In this document: one piece after another, positions 1 to 9,391 of the stretch
Position numbering within the stretch: position 1 is the first letter of the stretch
How the letters are laid out: each line of letters opens with the position of its first letter
Source: JANNSX01 sp041397825
Lineage (GTDB): Bacteria > Pseudomonadota > Alphaproteobacteria > Rhizobiales > Hyphomicrobiaceae
Length of the DNA: 64,000 nt
NCBI GenBank assembly: GCA_041397825.1
Contig: JAWKVX010000007.1
Coordinates: 124,001-188,000 of the forward strand
Direction: 5' to 3'
The notes under the pieces: model-generated
What the model was told of the DNA's origin: nothing
Seen by the model: only the letters and a program-made list of their open reading frames with translations
Databases searched by the model: none
Program-made: the position numbers and the translations under genes

Positions 1-643
1 TGTCGCCAGAGCCGATGCCTGCCGCTTCCCAGGTGATGTCGGTCGAGCCGCCAAGCAGGAGGATCTTACCGAAGAACACCCGGTCACGGGCAACGTTGTT
101 GTAGTGGTGGACGAAGAGGTCGCCGACGGCATTCGAGTTGGCCCGCATCAGCTCGCGCGTCATCGGGATGTATTTGTTGATCCCGGTCGTCGTTCCGGAG
201 CTCATGGCGAAATAGGGATAGACGCCCGGCCAGGTGATGTTCTCGATACGAGGGAAGTGCGATTGCCAGTAGTCGCGCCAGAAGTCGTCGTGATAGCGCA
301 GCGGCACCGCCGACTGGTAGTCCCTGACAGTGCGCAGATTTTCAAACCCGTGCTGACGACCGAATACCGTCCCTGCTGCTTTGGCGATGAGTTTGCGAAG
401 CATGCGCTCTTGACTGGCGACGACATCCTCATGCGCCAGGCGCAGCAAACGGGTCCGAGCGTAGAGTTTCAGCCCCTTGTCGAAGGGGTGCATCAGGAGC
501 GAGTAGTTGGGTTTGACGGGCTCCCAACCGCGCTCTCCGATGGTGCCGGTCGCCCGGATACTGCCCGCACGCTCCGGCGACGTGCCGACGCTGTCGGCAG
601 CGCTGGATACCGGCTCCGGAAGACGCATGCTACTCAACTCCAT
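1..643 (-). CDS. GH3 auxin-responsive-promoter family protein (C-terminus off window)
   Basis: Partial gene reading leftward off the window; 214 N-terminal residues are visible. The stretch SSGTTTGINKYIP is the nucleotide-binding motif of GH3 acyl-adenylating enzymes, and the preceding FGRQHGF and VPLRYHDDFWRDYW segments also fit the family's N-terminal half. Plant GH3 enzymes conjugate amino acids to auxin or jasmonate after adenylation; bacterial members are mostly uncharacterised, so the substrate is unknown. The start is the ATG at 643; a second in-frame ATG at 628 is possible. Family assignment is from visible motifs; function is inferred. Confidence 0.85.
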   Translation of the reverse strand, partial: MELSSMRLPEPVSSAADSVGTSPERAGSIRATGTIGERGWEPVKPNYSLLMHPFDKGLKLYARTRLLRLAHEDVVASQERMLRKLIAKAAGTVFGRQHGFENLRTVRDYQSAVPLRYHDDFWRDYWQSHFPRIENITWPGVYPYFAMSSGTTTGINKYIPMTRELMRANSNAVGDLFVHHYNNVARDRVFFGKILLLGGSTDITWEAAGIGSGD

Positions 644-822
644 GTCACGAGCGCTGCCTCCAGGCCGAGCGCCTTCTTGCATCTAGTGCAAGCTTGCGAG
701 CGCAGACAGTTAATTGATACTCTGAGGTAAACGCGAAGGCGGGTCCGATTTGTCACGGTTAGCAATATGTTAACTAAGCTTGATGAAGCATTGTCGTAGC
801 CCTGGCAACCGCCCCTGACACA

Positions 823-1302
823 ATGCCGCTACCCCTTACCTCCAGTCTGAACGATACCCGCAACGATACCGGACGCACCGCCTATTGCGGTCCGACCGTG
901 GTCTCGGCCATCACCGGCTACTCGGTCGCCAGCGTCGAGGCGGCCATCAACAGCTACCGCGAGACCGACGAGGCTCGGGCACGCATGATCAAGGGCACGA
1001 CGGCAGCGGATGTCAGCGCCGCCCTTGCCATGTTCGGCTATGAGATGCGCGCGGCAGGCACGTTCACACATCTCGCGGTGAAGGAGCGACCCACCGTCTG
1101 GCAGTGGATGCAGCGGCCGCGGAGCGCATGGACATACTTTCTACTCGGCATCCGGGCCGGACGCACCGGACATTGGATCGTGGTCAAAGGGGCCAAGCTG
1201 CTGGACACCTACACGAAGGGCACCTGGGTCTTCGTGGCGACCGGTCCGCATCGCGGAGCACGGATCGAGGAGATCTTCGAGGTGAGGCGCGCGCAACCGT
1301 GA
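823..1302 (+). CDS. Hypothetical protein, possible C39/papain-like Cys-His fold
   Basis: A 159-residue protein without signal peptide or membrane segment. Near the N-terminus is YCGPTVVSAITG (Cys22), and near the C-terminus GHWIVVKGAKLLDTY (His117, Asp128). A CGPxxV motif followed by a GHW[IV]V motif and an Asp is the arrangement seen in C39-like and other papain-fold peptidase domains, so Cys22/His117/Asp128 could be a catalytic triad. I do not recognise a named family and activity is inferred. It stands alone between the GH3 gene and metC, transcribed away from the former. Confidence 0.6.
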   Translation: MPLPLTSSLNDTRNDTGRTAYCGPTVVSAITGYSVASVEAAINSYRETDEARARMIKGTTAADVSAALAMFGYEMRAAGTFTHLAVKERPTVWQWMQRPRSAWTYFLLGIRAGRTGHWIVVKGAKLLDTYTKGTWVFVATGPHRGARIEEIFEVRRAQP

Positions 1303-1490
1303 TGTGCCGGCAATCGATGCAATTGGCGCGAAATCGTTAAGGATATCGATCGTTTGTGCTCAAGCGGGTGGATGCCTTCAACTCCGGGTAAGCACGGCTC
1401 CCTACGGTTCACGTCGAGCACGACGGACCCCCTCGGGCCGATCCCGGCGGAGCTGCGTTGAGTTTGCTCATTCCTAGGGTCTCGAACTTT

Positions 1491-1512
1491 TCGGTCGCCT
1501 TCGGGCGGCCGA
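1491..1512 (+). terminator. UUCG-loop hairpin, possible terminator
   Basis: A nine-pair stem (one G-U) with a TTCG tetraloop, followed on the plus strand by TTCTTTC. It lies about 190 bases after the small gene ending at 1302 and just beyond the stop of metC on the other strand. The T-run is weak, so termination efficiency is uncertain. Confidence 0.35.
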
Positions 1513-1523
1513 TTCTTTCGGGG

Positions 1524-2705
1524 CTAGCCGGCCTTGGCGAGGCGTGCCAAGCCCGCCGCGAGATCCTCCTTCAGATCATCGACGTCCTCGAGACCGATAT
1601 GGAACCTGAGGCCGGTTCCTTCGGCGAGCGGCGTGCTGGCCGTGCGCCCGTGCGCTGGATCGAAGGGGACGACGAGGCTCTCGAAACCGCCCCAGGAATA
1701 GCCCATGCCATAGAGCTCGAGGCCGTTGAGCATGTCGGCCAGCCCCGCTTTCGCGTGCGGCTTCAAGAGAACTGAGAACAGGCCCGAGCTACCCTTGAAA
1801 TCACGCTTCCAGTGCGCGTGACCGGGACAGCTCGGCAGCGAAGGGTGTAGCACGCGCGCGATCTCGGGCCGGCCCGCCAGCCACTCCGCCATCAGGATGG
1901 CCGAGCGCTGATGGCGCTCGAGGCGGACCTCGAGCGTTCGCAAACCGCGCGTTCCGAGGTAGACCTCCTCTGAGCCCGCCGCCGTGCCGAGCGCCCACGC
2001 CATCCGCCTGAGCTTCGCATGCGCGCGCTCATTGCAGATGACGGCCCCGAGATTGGCGTCGGCGTGGCCGACGATGTATTTGGTGGCGGCATGAATGACG
2101 AGGTCGGCACCCAGCGTCAGCGGCTTCAGGAAGAGCGGCGTCGCCCAGGTGTTGTCGATCAGAAGGAAGAGGTCTCGTGACTTGGCAACCGCCGAGATGG
2201 CCGGCAGATCCTGCACCTCGAAGGTCTGCGAGCCCGGGCTCTCCGCGTAGATCAGCTGAGTATTGGGCTTCAGCTTGGCGGCCAGCCCGGCGCCGAGCAT
2301 CGGATCGTAGAACTCGACCTCGACGCCGAGCGTGCTCAGCACCTCGGTGGCGAAGCGGCGGGTGGGTTGGTAGACAGTGTCGGCGATCAGGATGTGGTCG
2401 CCGGCCTTGACGAAGGCCAGCAAGGCCGTCGTGACGGCCGCCAGGCCGGACGGCATTAGATAGCAGGCTTGACCTTGCTCGAGATGGACGAGTGCCTCCT
2501 CTAGGGCCGTCATGCTCGGCGAGCCCTTGCGTCCATACGTGTAGCGTTGATTGCCGGTCTCGAGCGTCTCGAGATCGGGAAACAGCACGGTCGAGCCGCG
2601 ATAGACGGGCGTGTTGACGAAGCCATGCTGCTCGAAGGGCGCGCGCCCGCGATGTACGATCTCCGTCGATTGGCGCCGCGGCGCCGGAGGACTCTTGCCG
2701 GCCAT
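1524..2705 (-). CDS. metC: Cystathionine beta-lyase
   Basis: PLP-dependent Cys/Met metabolism enzyme, 393 aa, the usual family length. The PLP lysine is K209 in the HAATKYIVGH context, and the YTYGRKGSPS and YAESPGSQTFEV segments fit MetC rather than MetB. It cleaves cystathionine to homocysteine, pyruvate and ammonia in methionine synthesis. It is divergent from the amino-acid binding protein at 2852, with about 146 bases between the starts. Substrate choice within the family (lyase, gamma-synthase or other C-S lyase) cannot be proved by sequence reading alone, but the overall match is strong. Confidence 0.9.
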   Translation of the reverse strand: MAGKSPPAPRRQSTEIVHRGRAPFEQHGFVNTPVYRGSTVLFPDLETLETGNQRYTYGRKGSPSMTALEEALVHLEQGQACYLMPSGLAAVTTALLAFVKAGDHILIADTVYQPTRRFATEVLSTLGVEVEFYDPMLGAGLAAKLKPNTQLIYAESPGSQTFEVQDLPAISAVAKSRDLFLLIDNTWATPLFLKPLTLGADLVIHAATKYIVGHADANLGAVICNERAHAKLRRMAWALGTAAGSEEVYLGTRGLRTLEVRLERHQRSAILMAEWLAGRPEIARVLHPSLPSCPGHAHWKRDFKGSSGLFSVLLKPHAKAGLADMLNGLELYGMGYSWGGFESLVVPFDPAHGRTASTPLAEGTGLRFHIGLEDVDDLKEDLAAGLARLAKAG

Positions 2706-2851
2706 GGTTCTTCAGTTTCCTTGTGACGAAAGCCCGGGCTTTGGCCTAGTTCTTCGGCCTCGTCAAGGTCTTGACCCGAGGGCGGCAAAGCCGGAGTGTG
2801 ACGCGTGATGCTGGGGCGGGGACCGGCGAGTCGTCATACCGAGGATTGGGC

Positions 2852-3892
2852 ATGCAGCGTTGCCGCCGAGCCGGGGTCATATCCCGTCTGCTGACCATCG
2901 GCGGCGTTGTGTTACAATTACTTATCACGACTCCTGTACAAGCTCAGACCCTGGAGTTCGTGCGCGAGCGCGGCTTCCTGGTTTGCGGCGTGAGCGAAGG
3001 GGTTCCTGGATTCTCGATCACGGATGCTTCCGGAAACTGGACGGGCTACGACGTCGACTTCTGCAAGGCGATTGCCGCCGCTGTCCTCGGTGATACGGAG
3101 AAAGTAAAATACCGGCCACTCACGGCAGCGGAGGCGGAGAACGCCTTGCGAATGGGAGAGGTCGACATTCTGTCGCGCTCGGTCGCGTGGCGACTGTCGC
3201 TCGAGGCGGAGGAGTCGCTGCGTTTCGTCGGTGTCACTTTCTTCGACGGCCAGGCGCTGATCGTCCGGCAGGATCTGGGCATCATCAGCGCACTCGAGCT
3301 TTCCGGCGCCAAGATTTGCGTCGTCGCCGGCACGAAGGCAGAGCCGGGCGTCGCGGAGTATTTTCAAGCCAACAACATGCCGGTCACGAAAGTGCCGTTC
3401 GAGAGGGCCGAGGAGGCCCGGCAAGCCTATGAAGCCAAGACGTGCGACGCCTATGTCGCCGACCTCTCCCGCATCAATGTCGAGCGCTCCCTTCTCGCGG
3501 AGCCGAGCGAGCACATTCTCTTGCCGGAGGTGTTGTCCAAGGAGCCGCTCGGTCCCGTGGTTCGCCAGGGTGATGATCAGTGGCTGACCATTGCCCAATG
3601 GACGCTGTTCACGCTCATCAACGCCGAAGAGATGGGCATTTCCTCGGAGAACATCGACTCGCTCCTGTTCTCGGAGAGCCCGATCGCCCGCCGCCTGACG
3701 GATCTGGACAGTCGCTTTGCGGTCGCGCTCGGGCTCGACCCCAAATGGACTTACAACATCATCAAGGCCGTCGGTAATTTCGGCGAGATCTTCGAGCGCA
3801 ACCTCGGCATCAAGAGCGCGCTGGGCTTACGGCGCGGCTTCAATGCGCTTTGGCGGAGCGGCGGGCTGATCTATGCGCCGGAGCTGCGCTAG
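2852..3892 (+). CDS. Amino-acid ABC transporter periplasmic substrate-binding protein (AapJ-like)
   Basis: A solute-binding protein (SBP_bac_3 type) with a signal peptide: basic start MQRCRRAG, hydrophobic core, and cleavage near VQAQ/TLEF. The start is the ATG at 2852, because further upstream the reading frame has no signal sequence. Features include RGFLVCGVSEGVPGFS, GYDVDFCKAIAAA and the C-terminal GLIYAPELR end, typical of the general L-amino-acid binding protein AapJ. No permease or ATPase genes are adjacent, so it is an orphan receptor here. It ends seven bases before the convergent sseA stop. Confidence 0.85.
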   Translation: MQRCRRAGVISRLLTIGGVVLQLLITTPVQAQTLEFVRERGFLVCGVSEGVPGFSITDASGNWTGYDVDFCKAIAAAVLGDTEKVKYRPLTAAEAENALRMGEVDILSRSVAWRLSLEAEESLRFVGVTFFDGQALIVRQDLGIISALELSGAKICVVAGTKAEPGVAEYFQANNMPVTKVPFERAEEARQAYEAKTCDAYVADLSRINVERSLLAEPSEHILLPEVLSKEPLGPVVRQGDDQWLTIAQWTLFTLINAEEMGISSENIDSLLFSESPIARRLTDLDSRFAVALGLDPKWTYNIIKAVGNFGEIFERNLGIKSALGLRRGFNALWRSGGLIYAPELR

Positions 3893-3898
3893 GATGGT

Positions 3899-4759
3899 TC
3901 AGGCAGGGCCCGTCGCGATCGGCAGTGACGGATCGGCGCCCCAGTCCGACCAGGAGCCATCGTAGAGCGCCGTCTGCTGATGCCCGAGAACGGCCAGCGC
4001 CAAGAGATCGATGGCGGCCGTGACACCGGAGCCGCAGGTGGTGATGATCGGTCGGGTCAGGTCGAGGCCCCGCTCAGAGAAGATTCGCCTCAGATCGTCG
4101 TTCGGCTTCAGCGTGCCATCGGCCGCGACGAGCTCCGTGAACGGCACGCTCCGCGCCTGCGGCATGTGCCCAGACCTCAACCCTGGCCAGGGCTCTGGCT
4201 CGCGACCTTCGAAGCGGCCGGATGATCGCGCATCGGCGATCTGCTCGGTGCCGGAGGAGAGGGCCTGGACGATGTCGTCGCGCTCTCTCAAGAGCTCGCG
4301 ATTGAGGCGTGCGGTGAAATGCTTCTCGATCCGCGCCCTCGGCGGGCCGTCCTTGATCGGGCGGCCCTCGGCCAGCCATTTCGGCAAGCCGCCATTCAGA
4401 ACGGCGACGTCGTCCTTTCCCATCGCCCGGAGCATCCACCAGACACGAGGTGCGCTGTACAATCCTATGCTGTCATAGACGACGATGCGGGCCCCGTCGC
4501 CGATGCCGAGCTTGCGCATCCGCGACGAGAACTTGACCGTCGAGGGCAACATGTGCGGCAGGGCGCTGTTCTCGTCGCGGATTTCGTCGATGTCAAAGAA
4601 GACCGCGCCGGGGATGCGCTGTTCTGAGTGCTCGGTGCGGGCTTTGCGCCCGGTCGCCGGCATGTGCCAGGAGCCGTCGACGACCACGACATCAGGGGCG
4701 GCAAGATTGGCGGCGAGCCAATCGGTCTCGACGAGCCAGCGGCTCCGGTGGTCCTGCAT
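3899..4759 (-). CDS. sseA: 3-mercaptopyruvate sulfurtransferase
   Basis: Two-domain rhodanese, 286 aa. The active-site loop TTCGSGVTA carries Cys242; CGSGVT is the loop characteristic of mercaptopyruvate sulfurtransferases, whereas thiosulfate sulfurtransferases have CRKGVT. The N-terminal rhodanese domain is the inactive structural one. It transfers sulfur from mercaptopyruvate to thiols or cyanide. It is the last gene of a minus-strand run cysK, alaX-like, sseA, all concerned with cysteine/sulfur or alanyl-tRNA quality control. Confidence 0.9.
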   Translation of the reverse strand: MQDHRSRWLVETDWLAANLAAPDVVVVDGSWHMPATGRKARTEHSEQRIPGAVFFDIDEIRDENSALPHMLPSTVKFSSRMRKLGIGDGARIVVYDSIGLYSAPRVWWMLRAMGKDDVAVLNGGLPKWLAEGRPIKDGPPRARIEKHFTARLNRELLRERDDIVQALSSGTEQIADARSSGRFEGREPEPWPGLRSGHMPQARSVPFTELVAADGTLKPNDDLRRIFSERGLDLTRPIITTCGSGVTAAIDLLALAVLGHQQTALYDGSWSDWGADPSLPIATGPA

Positions 4760-4783
4760 CTCATCTCCCTCTGTCGGCCGCGC

Positions 4784-5494
4784 TTACGCCAGCCTCAGTC
4801 GCACGCGCCGATTGATGGCGCCCTTCTTCTCGATCTTCTCGATCGACGCCTCGCCGATCTCCGCAGTCGAAGCCACGTGCGTTCCGCCGCAAGGCTGCAG
4901 GTCGCAATCGGCAATCTCGACGAGGCGCACGCGCCCGCGTCCCGACGGCGGCTTCACCAACATGGTACGCACGAGCTCCGGGCGGGCCGCCATCTCCTCG
5001 TCCGTGATCCAGCGGTGGCTGACGGGGTGACCGGCGGCGACATGTGCGTTGATGCGCCGGGCAATGTCGTCCTTCTCGAGCACCGCTTCGGGAATATCGA
5101 AATCGAGCCGGCCCTCGGCCTCACCGACCTGACCACCGGTAACTGGAAACGCGACGACGGCGCAGAGCAGATGCAGCGCCGTATGCGCCCGCATCAGCCG
5201 GTAGCGCCGGTCCCAGTCGATCTCGGCCGTGAGCCCGTCGCCGGGGGCGACCGCCGGACCGCCGTCGGCGGGCACATGCACGATGCTGCTGCCGTCGCTG
5301 TCGTAGACGGTCGTCGCGATGGCGAGTTCACGCCCGTCGGCGAGCCGGAAGATGCCCCGGTCTCCCGGCTGGCCGCCTCCCGTCGGGTAAAACACGGTCC
5401 GGTCGAGGATCACACCGCCCCGCTCGTTGACGCCGACGACACGCGCCTCGCAGGACTTGAGATAGGCTTCCTCTCGAAACAGCTCCTCGGTCAT
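4784..5494 (-). CDS. Alanyl-tRNA editing protein (AlaX family)
   Basis: A 236-aa free-standing homologue of the AlaRS editing domain. The zinc/editing ligands are present: HxxxH (His104, His108 in HTALH) and CxxxH (Cys202, His206 in CGGTH). The N-terminal TVFYPTGGGQPGD segment matches the small beta-barrel domain of AlaX-M. It hydrolyses Ser-tRNA(Ala) or Gly-tRNA(Ala) in trans. It starts three bases after the cysK stop, so the two are almost certainly co-transcribed. Confidence 0.9.
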   Translation of the reverse strand: MTEELFREEAYLKSCEARVVGVNERGGVILDRTVFYPTGGGQPGDRGIFRLADGRELAIATTVYDSDGSSIVHVPADGGPAVAPGDGLTAEIDWDRRYRLMRAHTALHLLCAVVAFPVTGGQVGEAEGRLDFDIPEAVLEKDDIARRINAHVAAGHPVSHRWITDEEMAARPELVRTMLVKPPSGRGRVRLVEIADCDLQPCGGTHVASTAEIGEASIEKIEKKGAINRRVRLRLA

Positions 5495-5497
5495 CGC

Positions 5498-6544
5498 TCA
5501 GCCCTCGACCGGAAGCAGGACATTTGGCAGAGCCATGCCTCGACTTGGCAGCCAGTCGGGGACGGGCAGTCCTTTGCCGGCCAAGAAATCGCGATTGAAG
5601 AGCTTGCTCTGATAACGCGTGCCGTGATCGCAGAGCATCGTAACGATGGTGTGCCCGGGGCCGAGATCACGGGCGAGCCGGATGGCGCCGGCGATGTTGA
5701 TGCCGCTCGAGCCGCCGAGACAGAGACCTTCCTCCTTGACGAGGTCGAACACGATCTCGACCGCTTCCCTGTCGTCGATCCGGTAGGCCTTGTCGACCGG
5801 GGCGTGCTCGAGATTCCGGGTGATCCGTCCCTGCCCGATGCCTTCCGTGATGGAGGAGCCTTCGGCCTTGAGCTCGCCGGTCGTGTAGTAGCTGTAGAGC
5901 GCCGCGCCATATGGGTCGGCGAGGGCGATCTGGATTTTCGGATCGCGTTGCTTCAGTCCCATGCCGACGCCGGCGAGCGTGCCGCCCGTGCCGACCGCAG
6001 AGACGAAGCCGTCGAGCTTGCCGCCGAGCGCGTCGTAGATTTCCGGGGCGGTCGTCTCGATATGGCCCTGGCGGTTGGCGACGTTGTCGAACTGGTTCGC
6101 CCAGATTGCGCCCTGGGGCGACGACTTGGCCAGCGCCTCGGCCAGCCTGCCGGAGTATTTTACGTAGTTGTTCGGGTTCTTGTAGGGAACGGCCGGCACC
6201 TCGACGAGCTCGGCGCCGAGCAGCCGAAGCGCATCCTTCTTCTCCTGCGACTGCGTATCGGGAATGACGATGACCGAGCGATAGCCCAAGGCCGCACCGA
6301 TGACCGTCAGGCCAATGCCGGTGTTGCCGGCGGTTCCCTCGACGATGACGCCGCCCGGTTTGAGCTGCCCGCGCTTCACGGCGTCCTGGATGATGAACAG
6401 CGCCGCCCGGTCCTTGACCGACTGGCCGGGGTTCATGAACTCGGCCTTGCCGAGGATCGTGCAGCCCGTCGCCTCGGAGGCGCGCTCGAGCCGGATGAGG
6501 GGCGTGTTGCCGACGGCGTCGACGATGCTCTTGGCGATGCTCAA
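5498..6544 (-). CDS. cysK: Cysteine synthase A (O-acetylserine sulfhydrylase)
   Basis: Fold-type II PLP enzyme, 348 aa. The PLP lysine is K44 in QSVKDRAA; the substrate loop is TAGNTGIGL and the phosphate-binding loop GTGGTLAG. It makes cysteine from O-acetylserine and sulfide. At 348 residues it is slightly longer than classical CysK, with a C-terminal extension ending LPNVLLPVEG. It is the first gene of the cysK, alaX, sseA run. Confidence 0.9.
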   Translation of the reverse strand: MSIAKSIVDAVGNTPLIRLERASEATGCTILGKAEFMNPGQSVKDRAALFIIQDAVKRGQLKPGGVIVEGTAGNTGIGLTVIGAALGYRSVIVIPDTQSQEKKDALRLLGAELVEVPAVPYKNPNNYVKYSGRLAEALAKSSPQGAIWANQFDNVANRQGHIETTAPEIYDALGGKLDGFVSAVGTGGTLAGVGMGLKQRDPKIQIALADPYGAALYSYYTTGELKAEGSSITEGIGQGRITRNLEHAPVDKAYRIDDREAVEIVFDLVKEEGLCLGGSSGINIAGAIRLARDLGPGHTIVTMLCDHGTRYQSKLFNRDFLAGKGLPVPDWLPSRGMALPNVLLPVEG

Positions 6545-6710
6545 GCTCGGGCCTTTCGTTGGGATCGGCAGACTGTCGAACGAGAGTACCGAGGCCTGCC
6601 GGGTGCGGCAAGCAATGCCGGGCGGCTGGAGGCCATCAGTCCGGTGGTCGGCCAGCTCGGATTGCCCGGCGCTTTACACTCGACCCGGGCTGTGGGACAT
6701 GGCGGGTGTC

Positions 6711-6785
6711 GGGCGGTTAGCTCAGTGGTAGAGCGCCTCGTTTACACCGAGGATGTCGGGAGTTCGACCCTCTCACCGCCCACCA
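6711..6785 (+). tRNA. tRNA-Val (anticodon TAC)
   Basis: Full cloverleaf: acceptor GGGCGGT pairs with ACCGCCC, D arm TAGCTCAGTGGTAGAGC, anticodon arm CCTCG-TTTACAC-CGAGG with anticodon TAC, T arm GGGAGTTCGACCCTC, discriminator A at 6782. The terminal CCA is encoded at 6783-6785. Confidence 0.95.
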
Positions 6786-6854
6786 TCAGCCCGGCCTTGC
6801 CCAACAATCCCCCGGATCGTGTGCTCCACTGCCGACAGACGGCGGGGGAAAGCG

Positions 6855-7097
6855 ATGCGGACGAGGATCGTGAGATCGATGCTGGCGGGCATTGCCTTGG
6901 TATCGGGAAGCCTAAGTGTTGCGATTTTCAGCCTCCCGGAGCGACCGCAGCCCCGGACGGCCTGCGAAGGTGGTGCTTTTTGCGAGCCGTGGCCGGAGAT
7001 GCTCCGTCGTGGGGAGCTGCCTGCCCGGGACTTGGCCCGCTCGCGGAAGGGGCCGAAGCTCAAGGTGCGTCCCTCTCGCCGCACCATCGATCTGTGA
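6855..7097 (+). CDS. Small hypothetical exported protein
   Basis: An 80-residue ORF between the two tRNA genes. The ATG at 6855 follows a purine-rich GGGGGAAAG ribosome site. The N-terminus MRTRIVRSMLAGIALVSG is a signal peptide or membrane anchor; the remainder is short and basic, with two cysteines (ACEGGAFCEPW). No family is recognised. An earlier in-frame start at 6753 would run through the tRNA and is rejected. Confidence 0.5.
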   Translation: MRTRIVRSMLAGIALVSGSLSVAIFSLPERPQPRTACEGGAFCEPWPEMLRRGELPARDLARSRKGPKLKVRPSRRTIDL

Positions 7098-7169
7098 AAT
7101 CCTTGACTTCAACTGCCGACGCAACTTAAAAGCTCACGTCACCGCGCCGGACCCGTGCTCCGGTCGTCC

Positions 7170-7246
7170 GGGGATGTAGCTCAGTTGGTCAGAGCGCCGG
7201 CCTGTCACGCCGGAGGTCGCGGGTTCAAGTCCCGTCATCCTCGCCA
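7170..7246 (+). tRNA. tRNA-Asp (anticodon GTC)
   Basis: Cloverleaf with acceptor GGGGATG pairing to CATCCTC (one G-U), D arm TAGCTCAGTTGGTCAGAGC, anticodon arm GCCGG-CCTGTCACG-CCGG with anticodon GTC, T arm CGCGGGTTCAAGTCCCG, discriminator G at 7243 as expected for tRNA-Asp, and encoded CCA. Confidence 0.95.
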
Positions 7247-7253
7247 TTTGCCT

Positions 7254-7757
7254 TCAGCCGCCACGAGGCTTTGTCTTCAGCGGCTCGCGGCGCTTCACAT
7301 ACACTCGACCGATCGCCGAATAGACCGCCTCGCCCTTCTGGTTGACGCCTTCGTCATGCGTCACGGCGATGCCCCAGTCGGGGCGCTTCGGGTCGTCGAG
7401 CTTGTCCGTCACCGTCGAAGTGTAGGTGATGGTGTCGCCGACATAGACGGGCTTCAGCCAGCGCAGCTTGTTGATGCCGGGGGAGGGGCCGGAGGGCGGG
7501 ACCACCTTGCCCGCACGGTGGTCGGCCTCGGCCTGGCGCTGGCGGTAGTCGACCATGGCGCGCATCCACATGGCGGCCGTGTGCCAGCCGGAGGCCGACA
7601 ACTTGCCGAAGATCGAGCGCTCGGCCGCCGCCTCGTCGACGTGGAAGGGCTGCGGGTCGAAGTCGCGGGCGAAGATGAGAATCTCCTCCTTCGTGAAGCG
7701 ATGGCTGCCGAAGATGACCTTCTCGCCGATGACGAGGTCTTCCAGATAGATCGTCAT
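7254..7757 (-). CDS. MaoC-like hot-dog hydratase
   Basis: A 167-aa single-hot-dog protein. The active-site stretch FDPQPFHVDEAAAERSIFGKLSASGWHT carries the Asp/His dyad used by (R)-specific enoyl-CoA hydratases; the C-terminal KPVYVGDTITYTSTV is also typical. It starts at the ATG at 7757, overlapping the stop of its paralogue at 7754 by four bases (ATGA), so the two are translationally coupled and may form a heterodimer. The acyl-CoA substrate is unknown. Confidence 0.85.
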   Translation of the reverse strand: MTIYLEDLVIGEKVIFGSHRFTKEEILIFARDFDPQPFHVDEAAAERSIFGKLSASGWHTAAMWMRAMVDYRQRQAEADHRAGKVVPPSGPSPGINKLRWLKPVYVGDTITYTSTVTDKLDDPKRPDWGIAVTHDEGVNQKGEAVYSAIGRVYVKRREPLKTKPRGG

Positions 7758-8254
7758 GCCTCCGCCGCCTCTCGCGCCTCGGCCTCGACGGCGGCGCGGG
7801 TCTTGAAGAAGTGGGTGCAGTCCCAGGTGATGACAGGTTCGCCACGCTGGTTGTGCAACTCGTAGACGATGCGTGTGATGCCCATACCCGGCCGGCTCTC
7901 GGAGAGCCGCGCCTCCATGACCTTGCCGTGGCCGGAGAGCGTGTCGCCGACCAGCACCGGCCGCTTCCAACGGAGCGACTCGAGACCAGGCGAGCCCATG
8001 CCGGCCGTGTCCTTGATGAAGGCGTCGAAGATCATACGCATCAGCATGGCGCAGGTGTGCCAGCCGGACGCCGCCAAGCCTCCGAGGATGCTCCGCTCAC
8101 CCTCGAGCCGGTCGAGATGGAACGGCTGTGGATCATAGGTCCAGGCGAACGCCAGCACCTCCTTCTCGGTCACGTGCTTCACGCCGAGATCGAGCACCTT
8201 GCCGACGGGGAAGTCCTCGTAGGTGAAGAGGGGGTTTTTCTTGCGGGTGGGCAT
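7754..8254 (-). CDS. MaoC-like hot-dog hydratase (paralogue)
   Basis: A 166-aa hot-dog protein with the same YDPQPFHLD and LAASGWHT active-site segments as its downstream neighbour. The start is the ATG at 8254, seven bases after the ychF stop. Adjacent MaoC pairs are common in Alphaproteobacteria; each carries the Asp/His dyad, so both may be catalytic. The substrate is inferred only at the level of a trans-2-enoyl-CoA. Confidence 0.85.
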   Translation of the reverse strand: MPTRKKNPLFTYEDFPVGKVLDLGVKHVTEKEVLAFAWTYDPQPFHLDRLEGERSILGGLAASGWHTCAMLMRMIFDAFIKDTAGMGSPGLESLRWKRPVLVGDTLSGHGKVMEARLSESRPGMGITRIVYELHNQRGEPVITWDCTHFFKTRAAVEAEAREAAEA

Positions 8255-8261
8255 ACTCAAC

Positions 8262-9359
<1,098 letters not shown>

Positions 9360-9391
9360 TGATCAGGCCTTTGCTCTGTTCGTTCTCGCAG

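Noticed and set aside
4628..7129. 833-codon plus-strand open frame
   Set aside because: It is antisense to sseA, alaX and cysK and runs through the tRNA-Val; high GC in coding strands keeps the opposite frame open. The minus-strand proteins have clear catalytic motifs.
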